A DNA stretch of 64,000 nucleotides from Symsagittifera roscoffensis (taxonomy: Eukaryota > Xenacoelomorpha > Acoela > Convolutidae): positions 20,818,509 to 20,882,508 of the forward strand of contig NC_087064.1 of the NCBI RefSeq assembly GCF_963678635.1. Reading direction: 5' to 3'. The notes below the pieces were generated by a model, which searched no databases, was not told the DNA's origin, and worked only from the letters and a program-made list of their open reading frames with translations. The position numbers and the translations under genes were made by a program. This document shows positions 59,200-64,000 of the stretch, piece after piece (the stretch's first letter is position 1; every line of letters begins with the position of its first letter).

Positions 59200-62100
59200 T
59201 CAATCTTGAGGATTGAGATTTAAGAGTCTTTTGATTTTACTTTGATAAGAGGATTCATGGTCGAGTCTGTTTTAGTTGTGTTTGAAATTTGTGAACAATA
59301 AACTTTCTTTTGGGAAATTTTTGCTGTAAATTTATGTCTTGTTACAGTTGTAGCTCGTGCTTTTGAGTAAAGGGTATCTATGTTGACTCGATGTCTTGTG
59401 ATTCCAAATTGTTATTTGATTAACTGCGTATTAATGTAGTGTTTTTGCTGAGTTTCTTCACAATCATTATGTGTCACATGGAGGTCTTGTGGTCTTGTTC
59501 TGGCGGAAGGATTTTGATGATGTCTGAGTTCTAAAATTATAAGTCGGGAAAGAGTGTTTATTAGAAATTTTGTTAAAGGACACATTTGTATGATAATCAT
59601 GAAAAAAGATTATAAAATGTTATATAGCCGATTGTCTTTTTTGTGCATCGATCATACTTGTAGATAAGTTCTGTGGTGATAAACGAAGGGGGTAAATTTT
59701 GAGCTGTTATATTTGTTGGAGAAAGTGATAATTGATGATATACCAAGTTTTTAATTTTATGGTGAGTTCGAATTTGAGAGATAAATTGCGTTGGGTAAGG
59801 ATTTGGATATTATGTTCTTGTATGTCTTTATGAACATCGTGTCTCTACTGTAGTCTGTTAAGTGCCCAATTATCTAGTCGATTACCATCGAGGTGTCGGC
59901 AAAAAAGTGGAGGGGGTGCTACAAAAGGTTCCAATCTAATCTTAAGGGTACACTTGTACTTTGAAGTTCATGATATCTGTCGTATAGGGGATTTGGGAAA
60001 CTTGTGGGAAATGTAGTTGTTGGTGTTTGACCTGTTGCTAATGGTATTGATGTTGGTGAAAGAGTTTCTGGCAAGGATAAAGAGGTGTCTGTTGCATTTC
60101 TATGGGTTCATTTACCAAGTTTGGTTCAACTCGGAGAAATGTTTGTGTCATCCAATGTGGGAGTATATGCGAGGAAGTGAAGGGATCAAAAGGATTTTAA
60201 CGAATTTTTTAAGAGGCGTTGACGGTAAATAGTCTGACGGATTATTTGGCGTGTTTTGTTGGAAAATTTTTTGAAGTGATGGATGTAATGTGTTACTAGA
60301 AAAATTGAAATCGGTGGCCGATGATGGTGATGAGGGTATGTTAAAATGAACTCTTAGTGTGGCAAAATTTCGATTTTGTCGGGGGTGAATACTTTGTCTA
60401 TCTATTGTAGATGTTAAATTTTGCTTTCGGTTGGGATGTCTGGTTCTATTAAGGTCTTGTTGAAGTGAGAGGTAGATGTTTTAAGTTGGTTTGTATTGTG
60501 GTTCACTACTTTAGGTGTGCCTGACGATTAGCTGGAATTTTGGTTCGGATAGTGATGCGTGTCTTTCTTGAAATGTGTAGGGGTTTTCTACAAATGAGAA
60601 ACGTGTAGATGATTGAGGTTGGCTTGTTTGGCTAAATGTTGGCGTGGTCGGGAGGTCTTAGATGTAGTGGTTGATGTGGATTCTTTGATAGGAATTTTGG
60701 ATTAGCAATTCTGAAATAGATCTTTTTATGTTCTTATTATTTACGTTTATGTTCCTAATAGTATTATTCTGCAAAAATTAATATCAAAATGGTTGCTATT
60801 GCAAAATTAATTTTTGCCTTTGTATGCAATATTTAATTTGTTGAAATTAAGTAAATGAGAAAAGTTAGAAATATTATGAAAAGGATGAAAATAACCTCTC
60901 TTCTTAGTAAACTTCGTATCATTTACGAAATATTAAATTTCATACCTGATTAGGTGGTTATTGGTTTTGGAGAGAGAAAGGTTGATTTGTATTAAGGAAC
61001 GGAAAAGAATGAATTGACCGCAAAAAATTAGAAAAAAGTGGATAGTTAGCTCTAAGAAGTTGGTTATGAGAAAACTGCAAAGTTGAAAAACTGTCAACGA
61101 AACAGAAAGAAGAATTGAAAAGAAGAACTTTGTTTGTTTGACTGAGTTAGAAAGAAGAATTCGAAAAAAGAAAGTGATTTGGTTGTCGAGGTATGTTTTA
61201 ATTTTTTTCCGAATGAGATTAAGTGTGGTCGAATTGAATATTGACTTATGACAAGTGAGTAAAATAAGGGGAAATTTTGGTGAACGAAAGTCTGGTCAGT
61301 TAGGTGTTAGCTTTTTAATTCTTGTTTCTGTTTTAGGATGATTAGGGTATAATTTTAGGTAAATCGTTATGCTAATTCATTTTTTTCTTGTCAAATAGAT
61401 GGGTAGTGCTTATTTTTGACCTGGAGGTCTTCAAATAAAGCTGTAAAATAGAAAGGTAGTGCTTATTTTTGATCTGGAGGTATTCAAGTAAAAATTTCAG
61501 ATCTAAATCAAGTTGGGAAAATGTCGGCTAATAATAGTGGTGGTGTTTATAGAGATATACGACGATTGCAAATCAATTTGATTGGTTGATTTTGAACTAG
61601 TTTTCACAAGGAGAAGGGAAAATTGTAACTAACATTTACAGTAAAGCCTTATGAAAAATGTTTTATGTTGTTCTATTAACCATGGGGTTTTCTGAAAACC
61701 AACTTTCTATAGTATGTTAGATTGTGGGTTAAAGGGTTTATATATTTTTTAGTTGATTTCTCAGACGAGATGTTTGATGTTGTTGTGATTTTTCTTTTAT
61801 TTTGGGTATAGGAGTTTTTCTCGTAACTAACGGTTTAGTCTATGTTTTTGACTTATTTGTTTTTGGAATAGCTAAATAGAATTTGTTGTTTTGTGTTGTA
61901 TGTTTTTTGTGCGGTGTTTTCAATGACATGTAGTCCTGTGAAGGAGTATAGTTGTGTTAATTCACGGAGGGCGCATTCCTTCGGATAGTATGGTAAAAGA
62001 TTGTTTCTATGTTTTTTTTGTTGGATTGACAATAAGCTTGTGCGTTTTTCTAGGAGTTTGCTGTGAACAGTATGGGATGCTGTAGTTTTTGGTTAAAAAA

Positions 62101-62318
62101 CTGTTTCATATGATAATTTTCCAGGAATTATTGTTTTTTGGGAATTACTTGCTAATGGGAACAACTTTAAGTATGTTGACCATTCGGTGTAACATCTCCA
62201 ATCATAATACATTAGAGGTATTTTTTGTAATGAACGGTTCATGCCTTTAACTAGTTTATTTGTCCATGGGCATGGGATGGTCTAGTTTTAAGTTTTTAAC
62301 TATAGAGGTGGTATAATA

Positions 62319-62680
62319 TTATGTTTCTTTATTTTTGATTTCTGTTCCCTTGTCTGTGACAGGGATTTCTGGTAGTCCAAACTCAGCTATCCAGTGTTCG
62401 TGAAATGTGGAGTATGGGTAAAAAGCGTTATAATGAGGTTCAGGATTGAGTGCTACATAAAGCGTAAATGCCTCAAATTTTACCATAATATACAAGTTTC
62501 TATCTGAGGAGGGTGTTATAGGACCTTTGCTCTCAAATGAAATTCTGTGTTTAAAATATAGACTGTGTCCTTTAAAGTCTTGTCTTTCCGCTTTTTCATG
62601 GGGAAATGGTTTGTTCAACTGACATTCTATGCAATCATTGCTTCATACTTTTATCCAAATTGGTGCATTTGGAAGGTAAA
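62319..62680 (-). pseudogene. Ty3/Gypsy integrase core, unit 2
   Basis: Identical to the unit 1 copies over the core, including FEAFT. One T is lost near 62326, which shifts the frame and shortens the open part to 99 codons. Confidence 0.9.
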
Positions 62681-63487
62681 AGTTTTGGGTGAAGTTTGAT
62701 TATGTTTTTTCTGAACCTGCCTTCCCTTTTGTATGTAAGGAATATGAAGAGTGAAATGCAATTCGGTATAAGCTTAAGGGTAGGTAGGGTACTTTTGTTT
62801 CGATACTGTTTTATTCTAAGCGATCATTTTTGTCGTTGATTGTCATTTTATTTTTTCTTCGGAAATATCGAAACAATGTTTTGTTTCCCAAAATTGTGAA
62901 GTCAGCTTTTTTGGTTTTGTTTTTTGTTTGTGCCGAGATTCAAGTTGTTTGATGATAGGGTCAAGGTTTTAGTAATATTGTAGTAATTGAAGTGTTCTTG
63001 TTTCGGTGTTTAGAAAAAAATGCTTTTAATTTCATTTTTTGAGAGAGGTATAATATCCAGGGGGTCTTGTAAAATGGGGGCTGGTAAATTACTGATGTCA
63101 ATTAACTTTTTTTTCTATTACTGGGAATAAAATTTTTTGGTGTGTTTTTGTTCACATATCTTTTGTTGTGTATGGTTTTTTATCCACGATGAGTATGGTA
63201 TTGGTTTAAAAGTATTTTTTCTTAATAATTATTTTTCATAATGGTTGCTATGACAATCACGATATAAGAGAAAATGTTTTAAAGTGCTTATTTGCGTAGA
63301 ATCCGAGTCAGTTTTTACTGCGTCTTTACATTCGATTCGTGCGATTTGTGGTGATGTTTCGTCTTTTGCAAGGAAGAGTTTTTTTATATTTGTGGTTTTT
63401 CTTTGATTGTTTTTCGTGTTTCTAGTTCAAGTGGTTTGTTTCGACTAAGAATATTTGGTAAAGCAAGGTTTTTGTATGCTGTCCAAA

Positions 63488-63866
63488 CTATGCGTCGGTT
63501 TCGAAATATTTTAGGATAGTTTGAAGTCTATAAACTCTGTGGTTTGGATTTGACTTTGTGTAAATAGGAAAATTGTTGGCTAATGATCTGTAACAAGAAT
63601 TGTTGGTAGTTTTTTTTCGACGTATTAAGAATTCATATTCTGGTAATGTATACTTTATATCTGTACATTCTCTCATAAGAGCAGAGAGTCTAAGTTGTGT
63701 TTGTGTAAAAAGTCTTAATTTTGCTTCATTGCACTTTTAGCTTTATAAGTCTCATTGTACTTTTACCTTCATGTGGTTGTGAAAGTGCTGCGCCGATTCT
63801 AAAGTTGGATGCGTCGCACATAGCGTAAAATGGTTGATCTGGGTCTGGGATTGTGTTTGAGATTTA
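63488..63866 (-). pseudogene. Ty3/Gypsy RNase H, unit 2
   Basis: Copy of the unit 1 RNase H block, identical in the open peptide from 63676 to 63488. Confidence 0.85.
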
Positions 63867-64000
63867 TTCAGTGTGAGGAGTTTTCATTTCCTCAAAGCGT
63901 TTTTGATGTTCTAATGTCCATTGAAAGTTATTTTGTTGTCGGAGAATGTTATAAAATGGTCTTAGATACAAGTGTATTTCACAAATTCTTTTACTCAAGA

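Larger units (their letters stand above)
54510..64000 (-). mobile_element. Large tandem unit 2, truncated by the window end
   Basis: Near-identical copy of 41885 onwards. It lacks the second copy of the 1.55-kb integrase block present in unit 1, so after 62.9 kb the offset to unit 1 drops to about 11.08 kb. Point differences (for example ctcgttccg at 42.53 kb against ctcattccg at 55.15 kb, and one lost T near 62326) show these are separate copies, not one stretch read twice. Confidence 0.9.

Overview
The window looks like AT-rich, repeat-dense nuclear DNA from an invertebrate animal. The reasons are a Rho GTPase gene split by GT-AG introns, several classes of eukaryotic retrotransposon, a hAT DNA transposon, tRNA-derived SINE-like elements, and no operon-like packing of open frames. 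The species cannot be named from this sequence. There is one assembly gap of 200 N (14158-14357).

Layout. 1-3707: tail of a tandem array with a period of about 1.4 kb. 5.5-8.9 kb, minus strand: a cluster of short protein-like open blocks with splice-like borders, probably one unidentified gene, interrupted at 7.8-8.13 kb by tRNA-headed SINE-like DNA. 10.6 kb and 13.3-13.6 kb: two more protein-like open stretches of unknown identity. 14376-15140: a complete 765-bp hAT-type element with an exact 8-bp target duplication and a BED-finger exon. 15.2-15.96 kb: a decayed gene on the minus strand. 16.28-16.48 kb: a short inverted-repeat element rich in GAGCGGTTT. 17378-19425: an intact three-exon RhoA orthologue (193 aa), the only gene in the window called with high confidence.

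From 20 kb on the window is almost entirely mobile DNA. 21.5-24.3 kb is a degenerate repeat family present in both orientations, with another copy at 31.6-32.3 kb. 24.7-31.0 kb holds three decayed BEL/Pao LTR-retrotransposon copies on the minus strand. 32.2-34.8 kb holds minus-strand fragments of a family-B DNA polymerase of the kind carried by large self-replicating elements, plus a fragment of an unusual reverse transcriptase. 36.8-40.1 kb is a non-LTR retrotransposon (endonuclease plus reverse transcriptase, minus strand) preceded by four short monomers at 40.2-40.7 kb.

From 41885 to the end the sequence is a large, nearly identical tandem duplication (unit about 12.6 kb; the second unit runs off the window). 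The unit carries a decayed Ty3/Gypsy pol on the minus strand (reverse transcriptase, RNase H, integrase) and about 7 kb of sequence with no recognised product. In the first unit only, a 1.55-kb block holding the integrase core is itself tandemly duplicated.

Apart from RhoA, no gene here is seen to work with another. The interest lies in genome dynamics and in several uncharacterised element fragments.
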